Shown: positions 45,568 to 57,261 of the stretch, in pieces
How positions within the stretch are numbered: the stretch's first letter is position 1
Layout of the letters: the number at the start of each line of letters is the position of its first letter
Assembly (NCBI RefSeq): GCF_030272615.1
Contig: NC_081412.1
Coordinates: 544,904,370-544,968,369, forward strand
Origin: Cryptomeria japonica
Lineage: Eukaryota; Streptophyta; Pinopsida; Cupressales; Cupressaceae
Reading direction: 5' to 3'
DNA length: 64,000 nt
Position numbers and translations under genes: made by a program
The notes under the pieces: generated by a model
Database searches by the model: none
The model's input: only the letters and a program-made list of their open reading frames with translations
Told to the model about the DNA's origin: nothing

Positions 45568-48441
45568 GTTGAAGGTTTGAAATACAATTTGTTGAGTGTA
45601 TCACAACTAAACAACACAGGATACCGAATAGAATTTCAGAAATAAATTGTCAAAGTTCATGACAAGAATGGAAAGTTAGCTGCTATCGAGACACAAACAA
45701 AAGGTAACACATTTGACCTTGACTCAACTTGGAATAAGTGTTTATATGCAAAGACAGATGATACCTGGTTATGGCATAAAAAGGTTTTGTCATGTAAATT
45801 TTGATAATCTAATCAAAATAAGTAAGAAGCACCAAGTAAGAGGTCTACCGAGTCTTGAGAAACCTGAGAATGCTATATGCCGAGGATGCAAGGTGGGAAA
45901 AATGACAAGATCAAGCTTTACAACTAAGTTCTACACTTCCAAGGGAATTTTAGATCTTGTGCACACTGATCTTTGTGGTCCTATGAAAGTTCAGAGTGAT
46001 TATGGTGATAAATATTTCATATTATTTGTGGATGATTACTCAAGGATGATGTCAATAATGTTTTTAAAAGAAAAATCAGAAGCTTTTCAAATGTTTAAAT
46101 GGTACAAGGCAAGAGTTGAAAATGAAACAGGAAGACAACTGAAATGTCTTAGATCAGATAGAGGAGGGGAGTTCACATCTGATGAGTTTAACTTATACTG
46201 CAATGATCATGGTATTAAAAGACAAGTCTCTACACCGAGAACTCCATAACAAAATGGAATTGCTGAGAGAAGAAACAAATCTATTGTGGATTGTGCCAGA
46301 ACCCTGATGATTGAAAAGAAAGCATCACAAACATTTTGGAGAGAAGCAATAAGCACAGTAGTTTACACCTTGAACCGAGTACAACTGAAGAAAGGAACTT
46401 TGAAGACACCATATGAAATCTGGTATGATAAGAAACCTAATGTAAGTTATTTTAAAATCTTTGGAAGTAGATGCTATGTTCACAAAGATGATAGAAATGG
46501 CAAGTTTGATCAGAAAAGTGAAGAAGGAACATTTCTAGGTTATTCTTCTAGAAGCAAATCATTTAAATGTCTAATCAAATCATCTAACAAAATAGTAGAA
46601 AGTGCAAATGTGAAAATTGATGAATTTGCAGAAAGAAATGATGAAGGAAATTCCAAGGAACCAGAAGATTATGATGAATTTGTCTATGTTCAACCGACAA
46701 GGCTTATCGAGAAGACTGCTGAAGGAAATGAAGAGAATATCTAGTTACCGAGTGATGAAGAAGATCATACAGAGCCTACCAAGCCTATATTAGCCAAGTA
46801 TGTCAGAAGACATCATGCATCAAGTTAGATTATAGGAGACAAGGATGATCCAGTGATGACAAGGAACAAACTGAGATAGAACACATGTCTGATATCTGAA
46901 TTTGAACCGAGGATAGTGAAAGAGGCATTTAATAGTGAAGATTGAATAAATGCTATGACAGAAGAGATTGATCAAATCAAGAAGAATGACACATGGACAC
47001 TAGTCCCAAGACCGAAGGACAAAAATGTAATCGGTACAAAGTGGATTTTCAGAAACAAGCTGAATGAAAAAGGTGAGGTCATTAGAAATAAAGAAAGACT
47101 AGTTTGCAAAGGTTATGCTCAAGAAGAAGGAATTGATTATGGTGAAACTTTTGTACCTGTGGCAAGACTTGAAGGAGTAAGAACATTGTTGGCATATGCT
47201 GCTTACAAGAATTTCAAGGTATATAAAATGGATGTCAAATTTGCATTTCTGAATGGTATATTACAAGAAGAAGTTTTTATTGAACAACCTGAAGGATTTG
47301 TTGAAGACAAGAATAAAGATCAGGTATGTAAATTGAACAAAGTTTTATATGGTTTCAAACAAGCACCTAGAGCATGGTATGAGAGATTGCACTCTTATTT
47401 GATCAAAATTGGTTTTATAAGAACAAGTGAAAACAGTAATATGTACATGAAGAATGATGAAGACAATGGAATACTGATCTTAGCCATATTTGTTGATGAC
47501 ATTATATTTTGTGGAAATGACTCTCTATGCAAGAACTTTGGAAATGAAATGAGCAAAGAATTTGAGATGTCATTAATCGGTGAGATAAAGTATTTTATAG
47601 GTCTATAGATACTGTAAATGAAAAATGAGATTTTCATTACCCAATCCAAGTACATAAAGGAAATCTTGAAGAAATTTGGAATGGAGGATTCAAAACCAGG
47701 AAGTACTCCTATGACTACCAACTGTAAATTATCAAAGAATGATGAATCAACATCTATTGATGAGACACTTTACCGGTCTATGATTGGAAAACTGCAATAT
47801 GTTGTTCACAACAGACCAGATATAGCACATGTAGTAGGTATAGTTGCAAAATTTTCTGCAGATCCCAAGGAAACGCACATGACAACAATCAAGAGAATTT
47901 TTAGATACTTGAAAGCCACTGAAGATTATGGCTTAGTATATCAGAAAGGAAATGATTTTGATTTAAAATTTTATACTGATGCTGATTGGGTAGGCAACAT
48001 TGATGATAGGAAAAGCACTAGTGGAGGAGCTTTTTTTTAGGAGAAAGACTAGTGAGTTGGCTTAGCAAGATACAAGGATGTGTTTCACAGTCAACAGCAG
48101 AAGCTGAATATGTTACTGCAGCATTGAATTGTACTAATATAACATGGATCAAACAACTATTGGAAGGGATGAATGAGCAAGTTACCGAGCTAGTAACTAT
48201 ATTCTATGACAATACTAGTGCCATTAACATTTCAAAGAATCCTGTTATGCACTCTAAGACAAAGCACATCTCTATCAAATATCATTATCTTAGAGAAGAA
48301 GTTCAAGAGAAGAAAGTGGTGTTGGAGTATATTAGCACAAAGGAAAAAATAACAGATATCTTCACCAAGCCACTGCCAAGGGACACTTTTGAGTATCTCA
48401 GAAGCAAGTTAGGGGTCCTACCCCTATCTTCCACTCACTAA
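45568..48441 (+). pseudogene. Copia integrase, reverse transcriptase and RNase H of the nested element
   Basis: Integrase: CRGCKVGKMTRSSF, LVHTDLCGPM, LRSDRGGEF, then TAA where QQNGIAERRN begins. Reverse transcriptase: IGTKWIFRNKLNEKGEVIRN, MDVKFAFLNGILQEEVFIEQ, LYGFKQAPRAWYERL, catalytic FVDD (about 47490). RNase H: SMIGKLQYVVHNRPDIAHVV to DIFTKPLPRDTFEYLRSKLG. Breaks: a 1-bp A-run insertion near 45780, a 1-bp T-run deletion at 48031-48038, TAG at 46742, about 46826, about 46876 and 47606, and TGA for Trp near 46945. Several TAG codons sit where copia proteins have glutamine (FIGLQI, SSQIIGD). Confidence 0.9.
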
Positions 48442-48827
48442 CCGAGTTCGGTGAAAGCATCAATTCGATGACTCTACAAAATATCTTTTAGGAGTTGATG
48501 CTGATTTACACACTTTAGGAGGTTTTCTAAAGGTGTGCGAGAACCAATAACAAGGAATAGGAATTAAAGACAAAATGCTCTAGCTGAGACTGAGTAGATA
48601 CATAAAAACAAGGAATTCACTTCTCAGCGAAAGAAATTATGTTCTAGTTCTTTACTTTTTGACATTGTTGTCAAAGGGGGAGAAGACTGAAGAAAGGAGG
48701 AGAAGACTAATGTATGGGGAAGAAATATGATGACAGGAGGAGAGCATTTTAGCATTTTACAGCAATCTGAATCCGAATCAATTAGGTCAAATCAATTGGT
48801 TTCGCCATCAATGCCAAAGGGGGAGAT
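48442..48827 (+). other. 3' untranslated part of nested copia with polypurine tract
   Basis: Non-coding stretch between the RNase H stop and the 3' LTR, with several purine-rich GGGGGAGAAG-like runs. The tract AAAGGGGGAGAT immediately before 48828 is the plus-strand primer. Confidence 0.8.
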
Positions 48828-50366
48828 TGTTGGCATTATAACAGACAAAGGGAGATTGTTGGCATTCAAATTACAATGAGAGATTGGTGGCATTTCAATA
48901 AGGATATTGAGAAGGTTGTTGATGATTATGGATATAACTGATTAAGGATATTTACTGTCTTAATATTATTATTTTGTCATTGATGTCAAGAAATTGATTT
49001 TCTGATTCAGTATGATGTTGCCATATCTTAAGAAGTATGTTTTGAAGAGAGTTAAGATGTCGGTAAAAGACATAGAAAGAATGTGATGAATAAGGGGAGA
49101 AATAAGTTATTCAATGGGCAACTATTACCAAGTTAGACAATGATGAGATCATGATGTTTAGATTGTTTTGATATCCTACATATGCTATTGTTTGTAAGGT
49201 TAATACTATACCATGTTACCGAGCAAAGAACCTAGTCAGTAAACCCTAAGGAAGCTAGTCGTTAAACCCTAAGGTTATCGCTATCGGTTAATGAAGATGA
49301 AATGTCTACTGAGTGAAGTTTAGTATTCACTGAGTTGCAACCGAGTAATAACAGAATGCATTGAATGAATAAACACATTATTTAATGAAGGAAGCTGATG
49401 AGCTAGAACTGATTAAATGATTGGTAAGTCGTGAATCAAGTTTGTTAAAGAATCTATGGCAAAGGAAAATCGGCAAGAAGATCTACAGCTCAGATTGAAT
49501 CGCAATACCCTAGCACAAGTTCCAAGAAATGTATGCAAGTTCCAAGGTGGGGTAAAATGTTTTTCTGATCAAAGGATACAATGAACCTAGTCAAGTTTGA
49601 AGATCTGATGGCTATGATTGATCATGGGAAATGTGATCAAGGAGATTAAGTGGTTGGCAAATTGTTTATAAATAAGGAACTGTTGATAAACAATGTATGC
49701 GGGCAAGTGTAAGCACAGGGATGCTACACAATATTTACCGAGCACTGAAGCTTGAAGACCTGTTTGAGAAACTAAGTATAGAGCCTAATAGAGAGACAAG
49801 ATAAGTCCTATGACTAGATTGTATTGAGCAAATAAGAATTTGCTTTAGAATTTTAGATGTGAAGTTGCAAATAGATTTTTATTACTGTTATTTTGTAAAT
49901 TGATAGAAAATCTCTTAACTGAGTGGACTTAACAGTCTTATTTGTAAATCCTCTAGCAAGGTGACATTCTGATTGAGTGTTTGAAATCCTTTGACAAGGT
50001 CACTTCTAACAAGGTGAAGATCCTAACAGATCTGAGGGAAATCCCTTAACTGCATCCACATCTAGCAATGTGTTTTGTAATCTTTAATAGGATTTGCTTT
50101 TAACTGAGCATACTCTAGAAGAGTATATTTCTTAGTGGGTCCGAAATCCCACAGTGGTTTTTCCCTATTTGGGTTTCCACGTTAAATCTGGTGTTATATG
50201 TTTTGTGATCTTATCTGTTTATGAGTTTGCATGCTTTACAATTTTTCTGATGAGGTTACCAAGGTTGAATCTGTTGTTTTTATGGAAGATTAAGTTTGTA
50301 TGATTCACCCTCCCTCTCATCTTATTAGCTTGGCATCTGTACTAAACATTAGTATCAGAACTATCA
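48828..50366 (+). repeat. 3' LTR of nested copia element
   Basis: Matches the 5' LTR along its length with scattered substitutions; followed directly by CAACG. Confidence 0.95.
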
Positions 50367-50371
50367 CAACG

Positions 50372-51000
50372 TTCTCCTATTTTGCCTCACTTTTTTTACT
50401 CTTATTATTGGCTCCATTGATAAGGCTTAGTCTAAGCTCCTCTTGAGTGAAGTCACTCCAAAGTCGATCCCAACTTGGTAAGGTGTATCATCTATTAACA
50501 ACTTGAACAAAGACATCCCATTGCTTAGAAAACCCATTTAGGGCTATCTGTACCAGCTCATCATCACTTGGCTTATCTCCAACAACTGCTAACTCATGCT
50601 TGACAAGTCTGAGTCTGGTGAGGTAACTCATCATGTCTTCTCCCTTATTCATTCAGATATTCCTCAGCTTTTCTCTGAGAGTCAGCTTCCGATTAGTGGT
50701 AGCATTTTGGTACAGATTCAGAATGGCATCCCACATCTTCTTTGCAGTATCTAACTCTGCAATATGTGGAACTATATGGTCCTTGACACCATCAAGGATT
50801 AGCCTCCTCACCTTGGAATTATCCTTCTTGTATGCTGCAAGCAGTAATGGATCTGTAGGTACAGTCACAACAGTGGTAACATATTCCTTGATACCATTCT
50901 CTTCTAGCAATAAAGAAATTCTGGTTTTCCAAACACCAAAATTAGAGGCTCCATCCAATCTGTCCTGATCTCTTAAACCAGTTGAGGCCATCTCAAAGGT
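50372..51000 (-). pseudogene. Copia gag N-terminus of the split - strand element
   Basis: Starts MASTGLRDQDRLDGASNFGV at 50991 and continues RISLLLEENGIKEYV, DTAKKMWDAILNLYQNATTN and LTLREKLRNI, then TGA and in-frame remnants (DDMMSYLTRLRLVKHELAVV-like) to the insertion point at 50372. The rest of gag resumes below 42641, ahead of the zinc knuckle. This is the copia UBN2-like gag fold. Confidence 0.88.
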
Positions 51001-51093
51001 TAAAGAAAATAAAAAATTCTAAAGAGGTTAAACTAAGTTTTATAAACCCTCAGTTTCCTTCGCCTAGGCTAAATCTCTTCTACCCTTAACTTA

Positions 51094-51105
51094 GCTCTAA
51101 TACCA
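51094..51105 (-). other. Primer-binding site of - strand copia
   Basis: TGGTATTAGAGC on the - strand, adjoining the LTR; one substitution from TGGTATCAGAGC. Confidence 0.8.
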
Positions 51106-51710
51106 TGTGAAAAATCTATTACAATTACTGATTATTATCCTCCTATCTTTGATAGATTATTTGAGCAACAAATATTGAAAAATAACACAACTGTAATTTC
51201 ACAAACTCATATAAATGTGCAACACAATGAACACAATATTTTCGGACAATTGTCCCTGGAAAAACCCCGAAGGGAAAACCAATACTGCAGATGGGGAATA
51301 TATATTAACCACAACAAATCAAGAGATACAAATACTACTTTCCTATTACTGGCAGAGCTTCGATGACCTCCCAATTTCTCCTGCTGAGATTCCACACCGC
51401 TACTATCCCAACGCTATCACTGCGCCCTTGCTAACACTACAAGTTTCTCCACACAATTCATTCATTGATTTCCAAATGCCCCCTGACCCCCTTATATACT
51501 ACTCTCGTTGGAAAACCAACGGCAAAGATTAATTCTCAATCAACAGCTGAGATTAAAAACCACTAAACAACCCTAACCAAATTGGTTGCTAGAATTTTCT
51601 AATAAGAGTCAAATAATTAATAAAAATTGTTTGAACTCTAACTACATTTGTTAGCAAACAATTATTTACTAATTATTTAGCAAATTGACAAATAGCTATC
51701 CAAGCTAACA
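51106..51710 (-). repeat. 5' LTR of the - strand copia element
   Basis: Aligns with 38568-39209. The outer end is taken at the TGTTAG (on the - strand) nearest 51710; it lacks the extra CTAACAAA repeat units present at 39195-39209. Confidence 0.8.
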
Positions 51711-52043
51711 AACTAAAATGGACTTCGGTCTTCATTCTCACCTTCAGCTTCTTTACAGATTCTATTTATTACGTAGCAAGATTATTTGTTAATAAATAAA
51801 TACCAGCGTCTTGTCATGATATTCAAAAGATGTGTATATGCAGTTTAGTCATTGCTAATCTAGACTGGACAAAAATCTGTAATGGAGGAAAGGGTTCTTG
51901 AAGAAAGAAAACAAGAATTCGAAGAGGAGGATAACAATAGATTAAAGGTGACGTATTGGTCTACAACTTCAAGGATAAAGAGAGCTCTACTGGAACCAAG
52001 ACATAGTAGAATTCAATACACGAACTGAGGATTCTGTGAGAAG
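51711..52043. other. Spacer between two retrotransposons
   Basis: About 330 bp of unique-looking sequence with no gene. Confidence 0.4.
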
Positions 52044-52049
52044 TGTTGA

Positions 52050-53721
52050 TGTAGCGTTGTAAATTATACGCACTTGCTAGGGTGGTACAATTTCACACCT
52101 AGTTTAGCACCCGCCTTGGCGCATTTTGCATTTTGCATTACATTTCCCCTTTAGCACTTAATTAATCAAATTAATTAGGTCTAAGGTTCTGTTTTATCAT
52201 CTCCCACATCATAAAGTTGGGCCCTTTCATTAAAGTGTGCCCCTTTCATTTTATTCTTCCAATACATCATTTAATCAAAAACCCTAATTAGTTCCTATTT
52301 CGAGCTTGGGGGCTTGATTTCGGGGGTCAAAACATCTCGAAATCACCTGTAACTTTAGGATTCTCTCTAAAATCATCATATCTGATGGCCCTGAAAATTT
52401 AGTGAAAAGTTGTCGGGACCATGGCGCCCGGAGTGCAACATGGTCCCGGACATTTTTCCCGAAATTTTAGGAGCGTAATCCAATCATAAAATAAAGCTTA
52501 ACCCCAAGAAATTGGCGGGATATTCAATCTCTAGGTCGGCCAAAAGACGAAATTAAGACCTAGGGTTTCATATATAAGAGCTCTCTTTCTTCATTTGAAA
52601 GGATCCAATTTTTGATTTCCAGGACCTCATATGCAGTGAAAGAGCAGATCTTTGAAGACTTCAACAACATTCAACATCCATCTATCAAGTATTCATCAAT
52701 TCCATTCATTCATTTAAGGCTTGGAAGACATTGAAGAACAATAGGAGATTACCGACTGAAGATTGGCTTGTACTCCTCCCTTGAGGGTTGGGTATGATTT
52801 CATGTTGTTTTCATGTCTTTGCATAAGCTTCGAATATATCCTTTATTCATGCTTTAGCTCACTTTGCATCTTGATTTAGAGCATTTACATTATCATTTAC
52901 AAGCAATTAGGGTTTACTTTCTAGGTTGCTCTAGTTTGCTTTCTTGCATTTAAGGACCTTGCACACACACTAGGTCTGCACACACAATACATTTTACAAT
53001 ACAACTTGGCTATTCGTGGAGGTGGAAATCACCGAAGCGGGGGTTTGACTAAGGCAAAACCCTATATAGCCGCCCAATACCCTTTTCAGATATAAGTGCA
53101 GGTTTCGGGACTCGGACGACGCTGCAGGTTGCAGATCCGGGAGAAGCAGACTGAGACAGACCTACACACCAAATTTCAGAGAAAAAGACCAGGACAGGGG
53201 CATGGGGCGCCCTGGTCCTGCCAGGACAGGGGTGCTGGGCGCCCTGGTCCCTGGGACAGGGGCGCTGGGCGCCCTGGTCCTCCTGACAGACAGCATTTTC
53301 AGCATTTTGACAGCTTTTCCAGGTTGCAAAACAATAGTTTCCGGAGCAGTTTCAGGGGCAGAATCAGGACAGTGGCGCCCGCGCCCCCGTCCCGAACATT
53401 TTCACTTAGATTTTGACTTCGGGTATGCATTTGAATTCTTGTTTTGTCCTTGTGTTTACAGCTTTCCATTGTTTAAGTTCAATTCTACAATCTTGTCATT
53501 AGTTCCTACTTGCATTTTGGGGTTAGGGATTGAACTTGCATCATTTTATCTTTCAATTACAACAAGGGAATAGAAATCCTAATAGGTAGCCCGTGGCTCT
53601 CTCTTCGACAAGAAGAAGTAGCCAATTGTGTGATACCTCTAGGCTCTTTCGTATTCCACAAGTGTGTGGTTGAAAGTGAGATTTGGGCATGTTTGCTTAG
53701 TGTCACTTTTTCCCCCACACA
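52050..53721 (+). repeat. 5' LTR of the non-autonomous element
   Basis: Contains a likely TATA box (TATATAAG, 52571-52578) and, near 53195-53285, a GC-rich tract with one more GGGCGCCCTGGTCC unit than the 3' LTR. Confidence 0.95.
52571..52578 (+). promoter_or_regulatory. Putative LTR TATA box
   Basis: TATATAAG sits in the middle of the LTR, repeated at 59463-59470 in the other LTR, before a CTCTCTTTCTTC stretch suitable for transcription start. Activity is inferred. Confidence 0.5.
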
Positions 53722-53724
53722 TTT

Positions 53725-53742
53725 TGGTGAACCCGACGTGAA
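53725..53742 (+). other. Primer-binding site of the non-autonomous element
   Basis: TGGTGAACCCGACGTGAA starts three bases after the 5' LTR. Its complement ends in CCA as a tRNA 3' end should; I could not assign the tRNA. Confidence 0.6.
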
Positions 53743-54066
53743 CTCCAATCTTCTCTAAATTCTGATTTATGTTTTCAAATTTGAGTGTTTATGCTATTTC
53801 AAATTCAAATTTATATTTACAAGTCTCAATTTCTTGCAAGATTCAAAAATTTAGAGGAAATTTTTGCTAAAACCCTAATTTTTCAATTCAAAGTTGAACT
53901 TGTGGATAGCTTAATTGGGATCAATAATTTCAAATCTGATTTAGGAACTCATTTGAATCATAAATTTCATTTTCTAAATCTACATTCTAAGTGCTTGCAT
54001 TGGTTAAAATTAAACCTTTTCTTCTATTTTGCATGTGTTATCATTTGAAAGAGGAAAATTGATGTC

Positions 54067-57000
54067 ATGATGCATTCATTTCATAGATGTGATAATGGGT
54101 TAGCTTCCCTTGTTTCAATTTTTCCTTCTCCTAAAGAACCTCCTCCCATCTATAACAACATTTTAGTGCCTAAAAGAGTTTCTAACAATCCCTTTGAGAC
54201 TCTCCCATGCTCTAAGGATGAAGACTTTAAGAGTGATCTTGACAACTCTCCTAAAATGTGCCCTTCCTATTTAGCTATCCTAGAGGAAGAGGATGATATC
54301 ATAAACACCTTTCTTAATGTTACTTTACCTTCCCTACATGATGCCTCTCTAAGTGAAAAGGTATTGATGGACAATGACTTATTTTCTCCTAAAGTTGGTT
54401 CTTCCAATGGGGGCATGTTAGTGCAACAAGAGGTTATGAACACTTCTTTCAAAGATCTCCTTCCTAAGCATGAATCTTTGGAGAAATATGCTCATGTTCC
54501 TCCTAAAAAACACTCCCTTAATGAGGATCCTTTTGTGCAAGAAGATGACATTATCCCTACATTTCCTAGTGATGGCATTTCCTTTTCCAACAAAATTCCC
54601 ACTAGAGATGATGAATTAGTGATAAATGCTTACCCTTCTCCTAAAGTGTGTCTTACCCATAAGCATCCCTTAGAGAAAGAAGATGAAATAATAAGCAATT
54701 TCCTTAATTCTCTCTCCCCTAAAGATCATATTGAACATATTTTGAGGAAAGAGGATGATTTTAATACATCTATTGATGCTCTCCCTCCTAAGGATGAGGA
54801 ATTAATAAACAATGTTATCTCCTCTCCCGAAATTAACAATACTTCAAACATTCCTTTCAACCACTTCACTATTTGGGATGAACCCTTAGAAGAAGGTATA
54901 GATTATTCTCTACCCCTAGCCAAAGGGGATGAAATCAAGATTGGAAACTCCCTTGATAGTTTCTCCCCTTCCTTGAATCTCAATTATTCTCTTTCTAAAA
55001 ATAAGGCATCTCCCTCTCCTCAACTTGGTTCTACTCATAAGGATACCCTAGTTCAAAGCAAGATGGTTAACATCTCTTTCAAAGATCTCCCTCTCAAAAG
55101 TGAGACTTTAGAGAGTAATGTTGATCCTTCTCCTAGAGAGTTTATTCCCCATGTAGATCCTGTGATGATAAAGGATGATATGACCTTTCCTAGTATTACT
55201 CTTCCTACTAGAACATCAATGCCTACCCCTTGTCTCTCTCCTAAAATTGATTTAATCCATGATGAGATTTTAGTGCAAGAGAAGACTATCAACAATTCTT
55301 CCAACACTTCTATTCATTCCTCTAAACCATCCTCAATCAATTTGATACATGTGAATGAAACACCTAACAAACCTCTCTTCACTGTCCAGGGTGCTTGTCC
55401 TTCTCAAAATTCTCAACCTTTAAATAAGCCTATCTTAGTGGTTCAAGGTGGTTATGCTAATGATTCTTTTTGCACTCCTAAGAAACCTATTATTACTGTG
55501 CAAGGAGGTTATTCTTCTAAGAGCCCTTATGAGTATGCTAAGCAACTGACTAGAGAGAGTTATCATGCGGTTGCTCATACCTATAACACAAGAAACAATA
55601 GGCAACCTAATCCTCCTCCAGTTATCCCAACTTCACTTCCTCCTTCTCAACCAATTCTTCCGCAAGCTCCACGTATTTCACAAGTTCTTGGTAAGGAATA
55701 TGATCTCATAGAACAACTTAAAGCTACCCCTGCTAAGATATCCCTTTGGGATTTGATCCAAACTTCTTCCGCTCATCATGGAATGTTACAAGATGCCTTG
55801 AAAGATTTGAATGTTCCTCCACCGAATACATCTAGTAATATAGCATCTTTAGTTAACTCTGTGATAAATCCTAAAGCTCAAATTGTGTTTACCCAAGATG
55901 AATTGCCTACTAGTGAAATTCAACGTCAATATGATCCCTTGATGATTGTGGTTATCATAAATGACACTGCTATAAGACGAACACTGGTAGATAATGGCTC
56001 TGGCCTTAATGTGTGTAGCATTAATCTATTGCATAAGATGAATGTGGATACATCCCTTATTGAGCCTGACTCTCGTCCCATTCGAGGCTTTGATAATGTG
56101 GCTAAGTCTTCATTAGGTATTATCACCTTACCCATCACAGTAGGACCTGTTACTTTGCCTACTCCTATCCATGTTATGTCGGGAAATCTAGTATACAACT
56201 TGTTATTAGGGAGACCTTGGATTCACAGTATGCAAGTTGTCCCCTCTACATTGCATAGACAAGTTAAATTCATTTATAACAATAAGACATATACCTTGAT
56301 AGGTGATACTAATCTCCAAGCTTGTTTGCAAACATCTAAGCCTTCCTCTTCTTGTAATGACTCTTTGAACAAGATACCTATGGATGAATCATCACCCTCT
56401 AATAATCAAAATTCTTTGGATGAGTCTAAAGCTCCTGAAGAAGATCCTTCTCAACTTGAGTCTACACATGAAAAGGCTTTTGATCCTGAGAAGGTTCTCG
56501 TAGAAGACGATTGGGGATCTCTTGACTTTAATCCCACCTTTGTAGGTGAATATAGGGTTCCTCCTAGAGTGCTTAAAGTTAAAGAGAAGGAAGAAACTAA
56601 AGATCAATCAGTCTTACTTGAACCTATGAGCAATAATTTTGTGGCCACTTCTCAAACTTCTTCTCCTCACACCTCTAATTATGAAGAGTTTGATTCTTTG
56701 TCTTATGAAAAACCACCTTCTCTTCCTGAAATGGCTGATCGTTATGGTCGTGGTTTTCACATTTTTGCTAAGCATGGGTATCATGGAAATGGTTGTGGCA
56801 CTCATGAACAAGGGATAAAAGTTCCTCTAGAGACTAATTTTCACAATTATGCCTTTGGACTCGGCTATAATCCCTGCAAACGTACCAAAGCATCTAAAAG
56901 ACCATCTCTCAATGTGAATGCTATATTTAGTAGTGATGATGATCTCACTTCAACTAAATCATCTTCTACTTCTATCAACTCTCATTCCCCTCATAAGGAA

Positions 57001-57261
57001 ATCTTGGCAATGAACAAATCTCTTTATGACTCCCCTCAAATTTCTAAATCCACTTATGAATCTTTATCTCCTATTCATCATAAAGTCCTTTCCTCCAGGG
57101 ATAAAGCTCTAATAAATTACACTCATCCCTTTTCTAAGATTTCTTGTGACTTTTCTTCTTCAATTTTTATCACTTTACACATGTTTTTGATCTCACTTAT
57201 AGTTGAGCATTTAGCATGTCATATTCAAATTCCTCATTCAATCTATCATGTCTTTAAATAA
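54067..57261 (+). CDS. Retroelement polyprotein: retropepsin-like protease and G-patch, 1064 aa
   Basis: One uninterrupted frame from ATG 54067. Residues 1-500 are low complexity, rich in Ser, Pro, Asp and Lys, with recurring short blocks such as SPK, DEL/DDI and KPxxxVQGGY. An aspartic protease of the plant gypsy type spans about residues 615-750: EDELPTSE-like lead (QDELPTSEIQ), active site TLVDNGSGLNVCSINLLHKM, flap region ITLPITVGPVTLPTPIHVM, then NLLLGRPWIHSMQVVPSTLH. A G-patch follows at about 890-950 (KHGYHGNGCGTHEQGIKVPL ... GLGYNPCKR). In autonomous gypsy elements this precedes reverse transcriptase; here the frame stops instead. Staying open for over 1000 codons suggests youth or selection. 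A canonical gag capsid fold or zinc knuckle is not visible. Confidence 0.88.
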   Translation: MMHSFHRCDNGLASLVSIFPSPKEPPPIYNNILVPKRVSNNPFETLPCSKDEDFKSDLDNSPKMCPSYLAILEEEDDIINTFLNVTLPSLHDASLSEKVLMDNDLFSPKVGSSNGGMLVQQEVMNTSFKDLLPKHESLEKYAHVPPKKHSLNEDPFVQEDDIIPTFPSDGISFSNKIPTRDDELVINAYPSPKVCLTHKHPLEKEDEIISNFLNSLSPKDHIEHILRKEDDFNTSIDALPPKDEELINNVISSPEINNTSNIPFNHFTIWDEPLEEGIDYSLPLAKGDEIKIGNSLDSFSPSLNLNYSLSKNKASPSPQLGSTHKDTLVQSKMVNISFKDLPLKSETLESNVDPSPREFIPHVDPVMIKDDMTFPSITLPTRTSMPTPCLSPKIDLIHDEILVQEKTINNSSNTSIHSSKPSSINLIHVNETPNKPLFTVQGACPSQNSQPLNKPILVVQGGYANDSFCTPKKPIITVQGGYSSKSPYEYAKQLTRESYHAVAHTYNTRNNRQPNPPPVIPTSLPPSQPILPQAPRISQVLGKEYDLIEQLKATPAKISLWDLIQTSSAHHGMLQDALKDLNVPPPNTSSNIASLVNSVINPKAQIVFTQDELPTSEIQRQYDPLMIVVIINDTAIRRTLVDNGSGLNVCSINLLHKMNVDTSLIEPDSRPIRGFDNVAKSSLGIITLPITVGPVTLPTPIHVMSGNLVYNLLLGRPWIHSMQVVPSTLHRQVKFIYNNKTYTLIGDTNLQACLQTSKPSSSCNDSLNKIPMDESSPSNNQNSLDESKAPEEDPSQLESTHEKAFDPEKVLVEDDWGSLDFNPTFVGEYRVPPRVLKVKEKEETKDQSVLLEPMSNNFVATSQTSSPHTSNYEEFDSLSYEKPPSLPEMADRYGRGFHIFAKHGYHGNGCGTHEQGIKVPLETNFHNYAFGLGYNPCKRTKASKRPSLNVNAIFSSDDDLTSTKSSSTSINSHSPHKEILAMNKSLYDSPQISKSTYESLSPIHHKVLSSRDKALINYTHPFSKISCDFSSSIFITLHMFLISLIVEHLACHIQIPHSIYHVFK

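Larger units (their letters stand above)
42646..50366 (+). mobile_element. Complete copia LTR retrotransposon nested in the - strand copia gag
   Basis: LTRs 42646-44188 and 48828-50366 (1543 and 1539 bp) start TGTTGGCATTATAACAGA and end ACTATCA. Primer site TGGTATCAGAGC at 44191-44202 and polypurine tract AAAGGGGGAGAT just before 48828. The CAACG duplication is perfect. The gag and pol frames contain stops and frameshifts, so the copy is dead, but its structure is complete at 7721 bp. It is younger than the element it interrupts. Confidence 0.95.
38568..51710 (-). mobile_element. Copia LTR retrotransposon, split by a nested copia element
   Basis: Matching LTRs lie at 38568-39209 (3' LTR) and 51106-51710 (5' LTR), with ends TGTTAG...CACA on the - strand. 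The primer site TGGTATTAGAGC adjoins the 5' LTR at 51094-51105, one mismatch from the usual methionine site. A purine-rich tract precedes the 3' LTR (AAGAGGGAG, read on the - strand just above 39209). The insertion of a second element at 42646-50366 divides gag. The outer flanks (GGATG left, AACTA right) do not match, so the target duplication is lost or the outer end has changed. Without the insert the element is about 5.4 kb. Confidence 0.85.

Noticed and set aside
53096-53573. Open frames in the LTR and their near-copies at 59988-60435
   Set aside because: They lie inside both LTRs, overlap each other in different frames and lack homology; the GC-rich repeat keeps them open.
54240-56811. 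Antisense frames across the 1064-codon ORF
   Set aside because: Shadows of the long sense frame with no independent start context or homology.
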